Part shown: in pieces, positions 10,901-23,397 of the stretch
How positions within the stretch are numbered: the first letter of the stretch is position 1
Layout: the number at the start of each line of letters is the position of its first letter
Source: Pelodera strongyloides
Taxonomy: Eukaryota; Nematoda; Chromadorea; Rhabditida; Rhabditidae
Direction: 5' to 3'
NCBI GenBank assembly: GCA_036852015.1
Contig: JAANDG010000001.1
Span: 62,001-126,000 of the forward strand
DNA length: 64,000 bases
The notes under the pieces: generated by a model
Database searches by the model: none
What the model was told of the DNA's origin: nothing
The model's input: only the letters and a program-made list of their open reading frames with translations
Position numbers and translations under genes: made by a program

Positions 10901-13900
10901 ACCCTACCTCTGTTTTCCGAGAAATTCGAGACGCTCTCTCAAGCGCAACAAATCAGCTTCAGTTGTCGACTTTTCATCTATCCTAAAAAAAGGGATTCTC
11001 AAAATTTCAACATTTTCACCCAATACCATTAGCTACACTAAGTTTCCTTTGCAAAGTATTTGTAAATTGCATCACAATGCGAGCAAAGCATCACCTTATG
11101 ACCATAGGAACGAACAACTTAAATTTTTAATTCCTTTTAAATAAAAAAAAGCACCAGAGAATACCAACCGTCTTGTAACATAACAAAGAAAACAAAAACA
11201 CGCAAGGTCAAAATGTTTCAGGGTCAACATAAGTATTCTTCATTCGCGTCAAATTCGATAATACCATTTGAACATATTGCGTAAGAGTCAGATTACCCAC
11301 CTCTGTTGTTCCTTGAGTTTGAGCGCTTCTTTCAGATTCTCAACTTCAGCTTCAAGTGCCTCGCGCAATGTATTTGCTTCCTTAGTTGTGGTTTCCAGTT
11401 CTCCGCTCTGCAACGATTAACTTTTATGGACATCAACTTGCTAGGTTACCCGCTACCTTGCTAGATTCTAGTATACCGACAAGGAGTACAGATTTAAATA
11501 AGAACATGATGTGATCGTGTGATGTACAACAAATGTAAGAAGCATACGGTAACCTCATTTTGACCTCCCACAATAAGACGTATGGACTTCTGATTTAGTT
11601 TGCAAGTATACCGAAAGTGTTGCCTCGAAATTAAGATAAAATCTCCAAAATGGTGCAAAATCCTTACTTTATTAAGTTGTTCTTCAAGTCGCCTCGAAAC
11701 ATCCTCCAGTCTCGATTGTAGAGCAGAAACCTCGGCCGTTTGAGATTCGAGTTGGGGTTTCAGGCTAAACTAGGGAAATGAAACGCAACCCAATACAAAA
11801 GGCATGTAAAGCACTGCCTCCAAATCCGTACACGATACATCGCTGGCTCCAACATATCGCCAAGACCAATCTCGGCCGATTAGAAATCAAAAATCAATAG
11901 TTCATACGCTAACCTTTCCACCTCCCTTGTCCTTTCTTCCGCAGTTTGCATCGCAGCAGTTTTCTCTTGCTCAAGGGCATCGTTAGCCTCTTTCAAAGAA
12001 ACAGTCTCCACTCTCAGGGACTCGAGAGCAGCCAAGGTGCTAAAGGAAATGTCAATAAGATCTAAAGGACTTATTTACAGTAACCCTGTTGAAGTTGTAT
12101 CAATATCAAAAAATCCGAATCAACCCCTCTTATACTAAAATAAACAAAGTTCTTCAGATAAGAGCCACGAGCCACCATGTAGATTCAATGCGTAAATTAA
12201 GAAGCGTGGAAACCGTGGGATCACGAAAATAAGAAAGTCAGCTAATATATGAACACTTTAAATCCAAACCTTTGCAACTGCTCGCCAATTTCTCCCTTGC
12301 TGTTGTCGAGCGTGGAAAGAGTATCCTTAGCGGTCTTCAACTCTGATTCCAGTTTTCCACATTGCGACTTTAGATTCTCAGCCTGAAATGGGACTACAGT
12401 ATATCTGGAAAGACTTTCTCTCACAGCAAACACCTAACGTCTTAGGTCACTAAGGTGCGAAGAATAAGAAATCTTGGATTCAATTCAAGGTAGTTTCCTC
12501 AAATTGCTGTTGCAAAGGTTAAGCTTAACATATTTCATCACCAGTTACCTTTCATTATTCGACATTCATGTACACACTAACTGGTAGCACGCAAGTTCAG
12601 AAAAAAATGTATAACACGTTTTAAGTCCATCACAACAGACAGCACAATCAATAATCATATTAATAATTAATTACCTCTTTGATAATTTCTGCATTCTTCG
12701 TTCTTTCTTCGCCAATTGAAGCTTCGAGGGCTGCACGCTCTAAGCTCAACTCTTCACACTGCAAAAGGGCAAGCATTACTGATTACTGCATATTTCACTG
12801 AGAGCATTAGGAAACAAAATCAACAGCCGATCGATACTTTAACCAAGGTATGCGATTGAACGGTACGTTAAGAGGAACGGATGAATCTCACTGCAAGAGA
12901 AGTGTGAATGAGAATCACAAAGCTGGCAAAAAACTGTTGGAAAAACACGGCAAGGAATAAGGCCCATAATGATCACCAATGTTACCTTAGCCCCGGAGCC
13001 CTCCCTAGGCTCACGAGCGCTCTGAATCTCTTCTGATCTCTCTCTAGGCACTCTTTAGCTCCCTGGGGAGGCCAGGGAGGGCTCCCGGTGTGTTGTTGGT
13101 GAATAAGGCCTCAGAGCTATACATCCCCTAGTCGACTAGAATCCTACCTGCGTGCTCAACTCCGTACTCCTGTCCTCAAACTCTTTGAGAGTCAATTCCA
13201 TTGCGGACTTTGCTTTGAGTAGTTCTTCAACCTAAAAAAGAATAACTCAAAACTATATCCAGTCCTGTAAAATAGATACGCGCCACGTAAATATATCCGT
13301 CGAAAGTATTTAAATACATATGAGACTTAAATAGGAGTCAACTTACTTGTCCGCTAAGTTCTCCTACTTTGCCTTCACTACCACCGACCGCAGTTTCCAG
13401 AGACAATTTCACACTATTCACTTCATCGAGCTAAATACCAATAAATGTGACAACTGATGATCAGTACATATAAGAGTTTGTAAAGTCCTGATAAACGTCA
13501 GGAAGACAAGAATAAAACCAATCTTTAACAAAGCTCAACACTATTATAAGGTTGAATCAGCAAGTTGGGTCTCTCCACTTGGGATGTCCGTGCAATAATA
13601 CTTCAAAGGGTAGGCACGTGCCGAGCTTTCAGATTCCCTGAAAGCTCGGCACGTGCCTACCCTTTGAAGTACTATAAGGTTGAGGGAACCCTTCCGTTCC
13701 GTCCAACGTTTTTAAAGCGAAACATCGTGTACACCCGCATTCTTATGCAGCTTATGCAAATGAACATAAATTAGAATAAAAAATCGAGCAAATTTGCATA
13801 AACACGTAAGAATTCAGCTGTCCACAATGCGTTTCAAAAACCGGCCGGTATTTCGCTTTAATAGCAAAGATCTCACCTGCTTTCTCAACTCCTCCAGAGC

Positions 13901-16900
13901 ATTGTCTTTCTCTTGGGCAGACGAAGACAATTGTTCAGCCAATAAGCGAGACTCTGCTAGCTGAACAAAAAGAAAATGTTCGGAAAATCGCGCAACTTGT
14001 TCACAAACCTCAATACATAGCTAATGCTGAAAAATAAACTTCAGTTCCAAATCATATTTCGTAAACATGTTACTCCTTACCTCCTTCGCGACCTTCATAT
14101 TCTCTTCTTTTGCTGTCTTCGTCTCCTTAACGGCGAAATCTCTGGCAGCGCGCAATTCTTCATCCAATTTCTACAATAAGCCACACAATTACACAGTACT
14201 TGGCAATCTATTAATAGGACTCTCCAGCGGACCACGCCTTCTTCAGACCATCAGTCATACTGTAGCTCTTCAAAATCTAATTCACAGGAGCATATCCAAG
14301 AGACAATAATAGACAGATATACGGTAGTCCATAACCGTAGTCCATCAAGGGTTACATTACGCTTAGCTAAATTGTTCAACCCAGACCTACCTCCACCTTC
14401 TCAGCCATCTCCCTCTTATCCGCATCCAATTGTGCAATTCTCTCATTAAGTGACGACTCCACTGATCCCTTCTCTCCACTCGCTGCTTCTAACAACTTTG
14501 CTTGACGCTCTGCATCCAGTCGCGCTTCCACAACAGCAGCTGAAACACAACGGCTAAAGCGAAATACCGGACGGTTTTTGAAATACATGGAGTAGACCAG
14601 CATTCCTATGCAGACTATGCAAATGAACATAGATTAGAATAAAAAAATCGGGCTAAATTCGAGCAAATTAGCATAAATACGAAAGAATTCAGTTGTCCAC
14701 GATGCGTTTCAAAAACAGGACGGTATTTCGCTTTAAAGTGGTTTGTAAACCAGGGACCCAACTTCAGTCACATTCATTCTATGCTAATTTACCCTTCATG
14801 GCATTTTCGGCACGCGAGAACAGTTCTCTAGCAATGTTTCAAAAGACATGTTCGCGAACAATTATAACCTCAACATTGGATACTGCCTTTCTTTAAAACA
14901 CACATATACATCAAGTGCAGGTAAACGAAAGTAGGATACACATCTTGCAGAAGGATAAACTTATTGTTACCTTACCTGGGTTACCGTAAGCTAATGCGAA
15001 GTGTGAAGACATTCAAAACGTACCCTCCATTTTCTGAATAGTGACCCTCAAATCAGCCATCTCCTTTGCTCGGTCCTCCGCTGCTTCAGCAGCCTGTTTG
15101 CTAACAGACTGACACTGTTCTGATAGTTGAGTGACCTTTTCTGAAAATGCATAGGCACCTAATGCAGTAAAACTCCACCAACCACCAAGATATTTCATTA
15201 CATCACTGAAACATAACATCGTTTCACAAAAAGTTGGCCATCTCAGCTACATTCGTCAGTAAATACGTCAGTAAACAGCGGGAAAGACAAGTTTACGAGA
15301 ATAGATCCCCTACACTAGTTACCCCATTAAAAACTGACATTGCAGTGTTAAAGCGAAATACCGGCCGGTTTTTGAAACACATAGAGTACAGCAGTATTCT
15401 TGTGAAACACATCGAGTACACTATGCATTTTATGCTAATGAACATAAATTAGAATAAAAAAATCGAGCAAGTTAGCATAGATACGTAAGAACAGTTGTCC
15501 CCGATGCTTTTCAAAAACCGGCCGGTATTTCGCTTTAATAAAGATTTACATTTACCAACCTTGAGCACTCGCAATTTCCTCTCTCAACTTCGTTTCGCTA
15601 CTTTCTTTCTCAGCTGAAAGCGATGCCATTCGAGCCTCAAAGTCGGCCACAGTTTGTGATTCCTTTGCGGCATTTTCTGAAAACAAGCTAGTCATTTCTC
15701 TACATAATTACAGAAACCTGACCGTAATACTTAAACTTAATCGGAAAAGTTCGTGGCCCAAAACTCTCTCTCTCCTTTTTTCCGCTTAAGATTCATATTT
15801 GAAAAGCCATATGTCTAGAGTTGGATAAGGTTAAGGACATAACGAAAAAAGGGTCTCTCTCTCTCTGACAATACTTGACAAAAACACACACTATTGGAGA
15901 ATAAATGAAATATATACTTCGATTTAAATCCAAACAATACCTTTCAGTTTCTCGGTCAACTGAGCAACGGTCTCCTCCGATTTCCTTATATTTTCCTCAA
16001 GTTCGGCGAGTTTCTTCTCAGCCGACGATTTCGCATCAGCCATGGATTTCAACTCATCTGAAGATTAAAAATCGAGTGAATTTAGATAGAAGCACTAGTG
16101 GATGCTTCGAGAGAGAGGGAGAGAGAGAGAGAGAAAAATAGAAAAACAGAGAGAACACCATTGTCTGTATCTGACGCCATGTACAGTATTGGGTGAGTGT
16201 GTCAGTGTGTGAGTGAAGGGTGCGCAGCTCAAAAGAAGAGTCGTTTTGCATAAAGTGAAGCAGGAGCTCCACAGTAAATACATATTTCAGAACAGGCTGT
16301 TTTATAGGAGCGTGGATGACTAAAGCAGAAATTGATAAACTTTATTCACTTACGCGTAATAACAGTAAACAGACGAATAAATCAGCAATGGCTACCTTCC
16401 AATTTTCGGATGGAATCCCCAAACTCTTTCTCCGCCTGCTCATGTTTTGTTCCAATATCCTTGATAGCATCTTCACTGCGCTTCTGGGAAGCCGTTGCGT
16501 TCGCCAACTCTTCTGAAAGAGAAACTTACATAAAATCTTGCACACCCGTGATATCCGCATTATCTTATCTAACTCGAATATTTTACCCTCTTCACCCTCT
16601 AAGTGTGCGACAATTTGAAACAATTCGGTTGAGGGCAGGGCATAAATAGGGTCCGCATCTCAGAGATGGTACAATGGCACAATCATTGTCGGGTGGTGTT
16701 TTATACTAATTTGCATATAATGTTTAAGGATTAAGCGCTGACGGTTTTTTTTTGGGAGATGGTTCACCCTATCAGAAGGGTGATAAACAAGAGACCGAGA
16801 GATGGTCGTCCGCATTTGGGGGGGGGGGTTTTTATGATATGCTTGATGGGAATATCTAATCGCGACCAACACAAAAACAACGAATCAACCAACCCTCTGA

Positions 16901-19900
16901 CCCTCTACAGCATCCTGGGAAACAAGGCTAAACCTAACGTCATATCTCCCAACGCACACATTTTATAATAGAATACCCATACCTGACAACTTGCTCGCTT
17001 CCTCCTTGAGCCGCTCCAATTCAGCACTTCTCTCAATCTCCGCTTTCTTATGAGAATCGTCAGCAGTTTTCAGCTTTTCGTTCAACTCATTTACGCGCTC
17101 GGTTGCAGCCTTTTCTGACTTTTCACGCTCCTCATTTAATGTTGAAAGTTGGGACTCCAGAGATGCGATTTTACCTAGAACAATAATCGATAATATAATA
17201 ATACTCAAATTCCGCATATACAAGGTGCGGCAATACAAGTGTCCGTCTATTTTGCGAATGTCTGCCGGCCAAATCCGAATATTACCGTACCTTACGTAAC
17301 GTGCGCAATATATCAACTAGAATTCTTTCACCAAGGCCAATTTAACATCAAAACCTTGCAAACCTGCAAGAGCTGCATTCTCTTTGGCCAACTCGAAAAC
17401 CTTCGTCTCTCCACCAGCAGCGGCATTTTCGAGCGATTCAGCGCGAGCGACACTCTCGGCAAGCTGACTCTCCAACGCTGACAACTTTTCTGGAAACAAA
17501 ATGTGATGATTTGCCCTTTGCTGAGACTCAATAATGCCAGTAAACCGCTATGTGGAGGAGAGTGGCTGTGAAGCACATACTGAGGCCTTATTCACCAACA
17601 CGCACGGAGCCCTCTCTGGTCTCTCCAGGGAGCTAAAGAGTGCGTAGAGAGTACGGAAGCAGAAGAGATTCAGAGCCTTCGTGACCCTAGGGAGGGCTCC
17701 CTGGTAAATACGGCCCCTGGACACTTGCTAATGCTATCCCATGTATTCCCATTCTCTAACAGTAATACTCACGTACTGTTAGCATATCACCTTGCACTAA
17801 CAAAAGCCACGATAGCAAGGACTTTTAATTAGTTAGTTCGCAAATTTTCACCCACCTGTCAGGCCACTATTTGTTTTCATATATTCTTCCGTTTTAGTTT
17901 TCAAATCCTTTCCTGCCTCTTCATATCTTGCCTTTTCTTGGTTCAGAGCCTGTTCCAAAGAAGCGAGTTTACCTAAACGATACACACAGTCAGGATGACA
18001 ATTAGCTGAATTCACTCGCCTCTTGCACGAGCAAAGTTTCCGAAAACCTACAGTATACCCAAAACACACTGATTGATCCTCCGCAAAAAAACACCGTACA
18101 AACACACACTTTGTAAACAACTCAGCAAACAAAGCAATCTCCACATAAATACAAAACTATGACTAACCAGATAGCTCAGCGTTTTCCTTGGCGAGTTCCG
18201 AAGCCTTGTTCTCTCCACCAGCGGCTGATTTCTCCAGCGAATTGGCTTTTGCCACAGCCTCTGCGAAGGATGCCTCAACCGAATGTAGATTTCCTGCAAA
18301 AATGGAAATATTTACTATCCAAAGATACGAAGTAACGAAAAAATACTGTAACATCATAAAGTTGGGGTTCACATCCTACCTGTGAGTTCCGCGTTCTGCT
18401 TACTGAGCTCCGCTATTCTAGAATCATATTCAGCTGTCTTCTCCGTGGAGGAATTCAACGACGACTCCAAGGCCGCGATCTTTCCTAAATAAATATTTTG
18501 AAGAAAACCTCTCGAGCTAATGATCGCTCTCCTCCTACGAAAATTAACGATCGCTCTTCTCCGATGCACTACGCAGAGCCATATGATGGGAAGACTTACA
18601 AGATTTACCTCCTGAGGCCGTATTCACCAACACGCAGGGAGCCCTCCCTGGCCTCCCCAGGGAGCTAACGAGCGCGTAGCGAGTGCGTGAGCAGAAGAGA
18701 TTCAGAGCGCTTGTGAGCCTAGGGAGGGCTCCCTGTGTGTTGGTGAATACGGCCTCTGATCCTGATCTTTCAACTAAAACCTGACTTGGCTAAGAATAAC
18801 CCACATTTAAAAAGGCAACAAACAACAATTTATACCTTTCTGTTCCAGCATCTCTTTTTGGAACTTTCGGGCTTCAGCTTCAATCTGCTCTCTTAGTACA
18901 GTCTCATTCATTAGCTGTTCTTCGAGTGCAAAATGCTCAACACTGCCCTCCTCTTTCATCTGAATAATAACACTTAAGATAAATATCCATGAATTGAGGA
19001 ATGCTGCTATAAAATATATTAAATGATTAAATCTCACTATCCTACAAACTCACACGTTCGGTAGTAGGTCTAGTAGGGTAAGCACTGTTTGAGGGTTGGA
19101 ACTAAGCACCGCTAGGATTCTAACCGAAGAAGAAAAACCGACCGCTTCCATAAGTTTCTTCATATTCGACACCTCTTTCTTGTACGCAGAAGCATTTGAC
19201 TTTTCTGTTGCTACAGCCGCCTCAGCTTGTTGAACTACAGCGAGAAGCTAAAAGATATACGGTTACAGTAATATAACAGTTGTACGAACATTGAAATGAA
19301 TCGCGCCAAGGCGATAACTTTAAAGCGAAATACTGGCCGGTTTTTGAAACGCATCTCAAGTACATGCATTCCTATGCATTTATGCAAAGTGGGGTCTAAT
19401 TTTTATTCTAATTTTTACTCATTTGCATATGCTGCATTAGAAAGCAGGTGTACGGTGTACGCAATGCGTTCCAAAACCGACCGGTATTTCGCTTTAAGTC
19501 GGCGTTTCATGGGCAGCAATTTGGCCAGGATTTAAGCAACAATCAATCTAACATCCACAAAAAAGTATCCAGACATATGTGAAACTAAAACTTACCCTGT
19601 CAACTTCAGCCTGAAGTTCTACTTCCTTCTTCTTTGCTTCTTCAACCAATTCATTCAGTGCCATGGTTTTCTGGTCGGTAGATCCGCTAAGCTATAATGA
19701 AAATGGTTCAAATAAGTGTCACAAACTTTACCGTACCTTCTTAGTTTAGCCTTTTAGAAATAATGTATTATCCTCACCGGAGGAATAATAATAATAGATA
19801 ATAGGACCATTCTTAACCTAGCTCGCCTTCATGGTAAGGAATTATCTTCACCTTAAAGTAGGTAGCCTTAGAGCTAAGGCAAACGTCTACCGTAAGAGAA

Positions 19901-22900
19901 AGGACACTCACCACGGTAACTTGATCAGACAATTCCCTGATAGTGTGATGCATCCTCTCAGTCTCAGCGATATTCGCCTGTTTTGTCTCCTCCAATTCCT
20001 TTTTCAAAAGTTCAACAACAGGATCCACTGCCGAGTCAGTACTACTTTCTGTTTGCGCCGTACTGAGCTGAAAATGAAAAACTTTCTCAATCTAGGTACG
20101 CACAAGCGTAACCTCAGGAATCTACAAGCTTAGCTCAACAAAAATAATGTTTAAAAAAAACTAGAAATTCCGCTGAAAAGGATTAAGGATGCAAAGAAGT
20201 CTAACGATACAGGGGAAGTCGCTTAACAACGAAGCAATATCTCTTCACGAATCATACCAATTAGCAAAGCTCAATTCTACGTGTGATTCGATGTGTGACA
20301 ATATGAACTCTGCAGGACCATGTCAAATGCGTTGTTCGTATGGGTTACGGTAGGCATTTGTCATATTGTCATTCATGTAAAATGACCTGAACATGGACAG
20401 GCATTTGTCATTCTCGCAAATGCGACTAGCAGACATGGGCAGGCCATTATATGTCGTAGCTCTCATACTTTGGTTCCTTGTTTCCTAACGTTTTATATGT
20501 TCCATCATATTTTACTTCACACATAGGATTGACACATAGAGTAGTGTTCGTATTGTGTCACAGTCATCTAGAGTTCAATTCCACTAACCTCGGCCAATTT
20601 CTTCTCCAGTTCTTCTATTCTGGAATCCTTCATTATCGTCTCTTCCTCCATTCGGAATGTAAGATCATCTAGCTGTTTTTCTCGTTCAATCAACTTCGAT
20701 TTTAGACTCTCCGAAGGAGCTGCCTATAAAATACAGCAGTATACATCAACACTGTAGACAAGTAAATGTTAATCTCTCACTGATAATTAACAGTCATTAA
20801 CTGGCCACAAACAGATATGGCGCGTGGTTTGTAGAACACATGACGGACAGTTACATTTGCATCTCGATGTTTATCTATAATCTGAATCTCTATGAATATG
20901 TTGCATCTCTATGCATTATAGGCAAATGTATGTGCGCTTTTGGGCATTCCCGGGACAGAATGGAGCACAACTCATAAAACAGATGGAAATGCAGTGTTTC
21001 AAAACCACGTGTCACACCGCTTTAATAAAAAAAACGTACCCCTTCAGTCCCCCTCGTCAATGATTTGCACATTTCCAATCGCTCGATTTCTCTTTCTTTC
21101 ATCAGCTGATCCACGTGACGATCCTTTTCTTTTAATGCGTCCTAATAAGAAGTAAATGTTTACAAAACATTTCGTAAATTATAATGTAAAGGTATTCGAC
21201 AAAGAAATGCACTGAAAGTACAATTCACCAATGTTTCCAGTATCGCCACGGACAATAATGCAGTTTATTGTAAGTGTGTAAGTCGGTTCTAAGCAGAACA
21301 CAACAATTTTTAGACCTACAGTACTCCTCAAAACTGACCTGCAATGCCTTAATCGTCTCCTCATGTCCGCTGACTCCAGTGATAACATTTGGTCGCTAAA
21401 ACAAGGTTGATTATTATAGAGATAGAGAATTACTTTATTAAAACAATCACAGTATACGCCCATCACGTACATAACCAGCCAATAATTTCAAATATACACC
21501 ACAACGCCGCTAAACACACCATAGCAGAAAGGTAATTAGGTAAGAAATACTAACCACTATAGGCCGCCGGACCATTCCGAACCGTGAAGACGCCATACTC
21601 GAAGCCCCAATACTCGACATGGACTCCCTACTTCCCGCGTGCTTCTTTTGACGCAATAGTGACGTTTTTGTGTGATGCGCCTTTAATATGAAACGAAGGA
21701 GTGAAAAGGCAGGGCATTCACTTTGTTATAAATGTGATCAATAAGCTACAAACAAAAAAAGAACAATACATAACCAAATGATGGAATATCCCCAGTATCC
21801 AAAGTCAATACGAAATTCAACAATATAGGTTCAAGTTCAAAACGACAACACTGAGCGAAGATAAATGCAAACCTTCAATTTCGCTCCTTGATTTGGAGCA
21901 CGCTCTGTTTTTGCTGCAGGAGCAAATAAACCATACGGCGCCTTGCATGCAAAGTATCGCTTGCCCTGAAAAGAGATAATACTTCACCCAATAAATAACG
22001 CTCTACGGTAATCATGTCACTCTGTCCCGATTTGCAAACGTACGACGCTGTTTCTGAGGAAAAGGAAGCCTAACAATAACATTATCCTACTAATTTTCTT
22101 TAATTACCCATAAAGTACAAACCTGCACTGATCCATCATTCTTGCCCACTGGTTGCTCCAACTCCACACCTGCCCATACTCCCTGTGCGAATTCGGTCTT
22201 GTCCAAAAACCGTAGTGTACCCGTCTTTCCACCCGAAACAACAACCCGATCACCGACATCAAATCTGAAAGAATATTAAACGTTTATTGATATTGATATA
22301 AAACAAGACCAAGGATCGATGGCTTAGCACAACTACACTACTACACTAGCGGGCACACAACAGGGCTTTTTTCGCGGCGGTGTATATTTTGAGTTTCTTT
22401 TAGTCATACATTTTGTAAGTTATTTCTAGATCTCCAGTCAGTCTATGATTTGGAAACATGGAACGCCGACAACATTCGTATGCAAACCGAGAGAGAGAAC
22501 TGCTACGAGAGGAATAATATAAAGAAAAAGAAAGTTACCACAGAAAACTGACTTACCCAAATTCTTTCGCATAAGGACTAATCGGTTCAACGTCACTCAG
22601 TGGGGTCGGCGACTTGAGATGAGAAAATGCCGGTGACGAGACCAATCGTTCCAGTTTACTCGCTTTGCAGAACAGACCGTGGTTGGGAAGGCACTGAATG
22701 GTAAAACAAATCTGATGATTAAATATAAAATCTAAAAATTAAATACATTACAGAACTTCCTTCGGCCTTCTAACACCACTGTTCAAGCTTTGGGTCATCG
22801 TGAGCATCACACTTCTTTTCAGAATCTCGATAAAACGACACAAAACAAACAAACTAACAAACCGTAAAGTATCGGACACCCTGAACACTGCCATCATTCT

Positions 22901-23397
22901 TTCCTTCCGGTTCCTCCAGTGTTAAGCCAATCCATTCTCCGGGAGCAAACTTCGTCGGACCAATAAACGCTACCGTAGCGGTGCGTTCGCCAAGCTTAGC
23001 GCGATCACCAACCTAAATCACTACCACAAGTTAATTATTAATCGCCACCGTCTACTTTAGGCAGCGGAACTCTTGCAAACACAAAATGATCTACATAACA
23101 GTTCACACACCACAATACGAAACAGTATACCACATCGACTACAGTAACCTGAACCTATGAAACAGTACACCATAAGTAACCTAAACCGTACCTCCCATCC
23201 TCCGACTCCGCTCACACATGAACCGACGGAGTAAACCGACTCGCGACCTAGAAATTCAATTTTCTAGTGCTACATACAAACTGTTTCAACATGCATAATG
23301 TTACCGTAAGACAATAAGACAATCTGTGACTCATAGCACAACGCGCTAATGGCTTCAATTAATATAACTTACTGTCGGCCCGACGCATAGTCGACAT
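4981..23397 (-). CDS. CLIP1: CLIP-170 / CAP-Gly domain-containing linker protein, complete
   Basis: Microtubule plus-end tracking protein. The start ATG is at 23397 ([12 protein letters not shown]), followed by serine-rich sequence. CAP-Gly 1 is in 22863-23012 ([13 protein letters not shown]) and CAP-Gly 2 in 22123-22264 plus 21873-21965 (GKNDGSVQ, then [14 protein letters not shown]). A serine-rich linker ([18 protein letters not shown], 21555-21680) follows, then a long heptad-like coiled coil in about 35 small exons down to about 6450. Two zinc knuckles close the protein: [15 protein letters not shown] (6098-6182 joined to 5745-5889) and [14 protein letters not shown] (5745-5889 joined to 4981-5039). 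The C-terminus is KKDYTF. Exons fixed at both ends include 23373-23397, 23192-23247, 22557-22693, 18380-18484, 18168-18293, 17856-17972, 17364-17489, 16983-17174, 16396-16512, 15941-16057, 15560-15676, 15024-15140, 7145-7209, 6820-6958, 6447-6541. The order CAP-Gly x2, rod, knuckles is diagnostic of the CLIP-170 family. Paralogue (CLIP1 or CLIP2 type) is set by the knuckles, which vertebrate CLIP2 lacks. Confidence 0.93.
6684..6814. repeat. Low-complexity (CT)n / (GA)n tract in CLIP intron
   Basis: Almost pure pyrimidine on the plus strand, CT dinucleotides with interspersed CCC. On the gene strand it is a GA-rich purine tract starting a few bases after the 5' splice site of exon 6820-6958. 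Confidence 0.9.
8499..8679. mobile_element. TTAA MITE, family A, copy 1
   Basis: TTAA at both ends. Terminal inverted repeats TTAAAGCGAAATACCGGCTG and its complement are about 30 bp long, and the AT-rich middle contains TATGCAAA/AGAATAA motifs. No coding capacity. Inserted in a CLIP intron. Confidence 0.9.
8898..8970 (+). other. tRNA-Gly(GCC)-like sequence with encoded CCA
   Basis: The D arm (GTTCAGTGGTAGAAT), anticodon arm with GCC (TGCCACG) and T arm (CCGGGTTCGATTCCCGG) match eukaryotic tRNA-Gly. The 3' acceptor strand ACGGTGC, the discriminator A and CCA are present. The 5' acceptor strand (ATACATT) does not pair, so this is not an intact tRNA gene. Nuclear tRNA genes in animals do not encode CCA, so the CCA implies copying from a mature tRNA or a primer-binding site. 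Confidence 0.8.
8971..9250 (-). mobile_element. Solo-LTR-like segment with primer-binding site
   Basis: Read on the minus strand, the segment ends GACAGTACA, then TT, then TGGTGCACCGTCCGGG. That is the CA end of an LTR, a two-base spacer and a primer-binding site complementary to tRNA-Gly. It has AATAAA at 9063-9058 and an AT-rich TATAAAC at 9049-9043. Three U3-like repeats lie further upstream (9108, 9162, 9219). No gag-pol frame exists in the flanks. The 5' end of the LTR is not fixed. Confidence 0.45.
9108..9246. repeat. Three spaced direct repeats with a CGCGGGATCCCAGAGAGATC core
   Basis: Copies of a roughly 30-bp core start at 9108, 9162 and 9219 (spacing 54 and 57 bp), each followed by AACCACACT or GATCACACT. 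Spacers differ between copies. Such an arrangement resembles enhancer repeats in an LTR U3 region. Confidence 0.85.
12955..13113. mobile_element. MITE family C, copy 1 (degenerate)
   Basis: The right end GGGAGGGCTCCC...GTTGGTGAATAAGGCCTC is conserved; the left end (AATAAGGCCCATAATGATCACCAATG) has decayed. The middle has TTTAGCTCCCTGGGGAGGCC. Lies in a CLIP intron. Confidence 0.7.
13600..13670. repeat. Perfect 71-nt hairpin (33-nt arms, 5-nt loop)
   Basis: The arm ACTTCAAAGGGTAGGCACGT and the 13 bases after it are followed by the loop ATTCC and an exact reverse complement. It lies in a CLIP intron, just upstream of a family A MITE. The arms do not match any repeat family seen elsewhere in the window. 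Confidence 0.95.
13712..13861. mobile_element. TTAA MITE, family A, copy 2
   Basis: TTAA-bounded. The left inverted repeat is shortened to TTAAAGCGAAACATCG and the right one is intact (CCGGCCGGTATTTCGCTTTAA). Ends about 14 bp from the 5' splice site of the next CLIP exon (from about 13877). Confidence 0.85.
14554..14736. mobile_element. TTAA MITE, family A, copy 3
   Basis: The left end CTAAAGCGAAATACCGG has one mutated target base; the right end CGGTATTTCGCTTTAA is intact. Its left edge is about 12 bp from a CLIP 3' splice site at 14541-14542, so its terminal sequence makes up part of the acceptor's upstream tract. Confidence 0.88.
15348..15538. mobile_element. TTAA MITE, family A, copy 4
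   Basis: Both inverted repeats intact. An internal GAAACACATNGAGTACA block is duplicated. Lies about 20 bp from the donor of CLIP exon 15560-15676. Confidence 0.9.
17582..17717. mobile_element. MITE family C, copy 2
   Basis: The left end GAGGCCTTATTCACCAACAC and the right end GGGAGGGCTCCCTGGTAAATACGGCC form imperfect terminal inverted repeats around a CTCCAGGGAGCTAAAGAGTG middle. CLIP intron. Confidence 0.8.
18614..18756. mobile_element. MITE family C, copy 3
   Basis: Best-preserved member: GAGGCCGTATTCACCAACAC at the left and GTGTTGGTGAATACGGCCTC at the right are exact inverted repeats. The arms continue as GGGAGCCCTCCC. CLIP intron. Confidence 0.9.
19320..19497. mobile_element. TTAA MITE, family A, copy 5
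   Basis: TTAA ends with TTAAAGCGAAATACTGGCCG and its complement. The internal sequence is the variant with GTGGGGTCTAATTTTTATTC shared with copies at 29807 and 53326, so it belongs to that subfamily. Confidence 0.9.
20942..21025. repeat. Decayed repeat E, copy 1
   Basis: Shares GGCATTYCNGGACAGAATGG, a CATGGAAATG-like block and CAGAACCACGT...CCGCTTTA with 24586-24687. Probably a decayed relative of the TTAA MITEs. CLIP intron. Confidence 0.35.
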
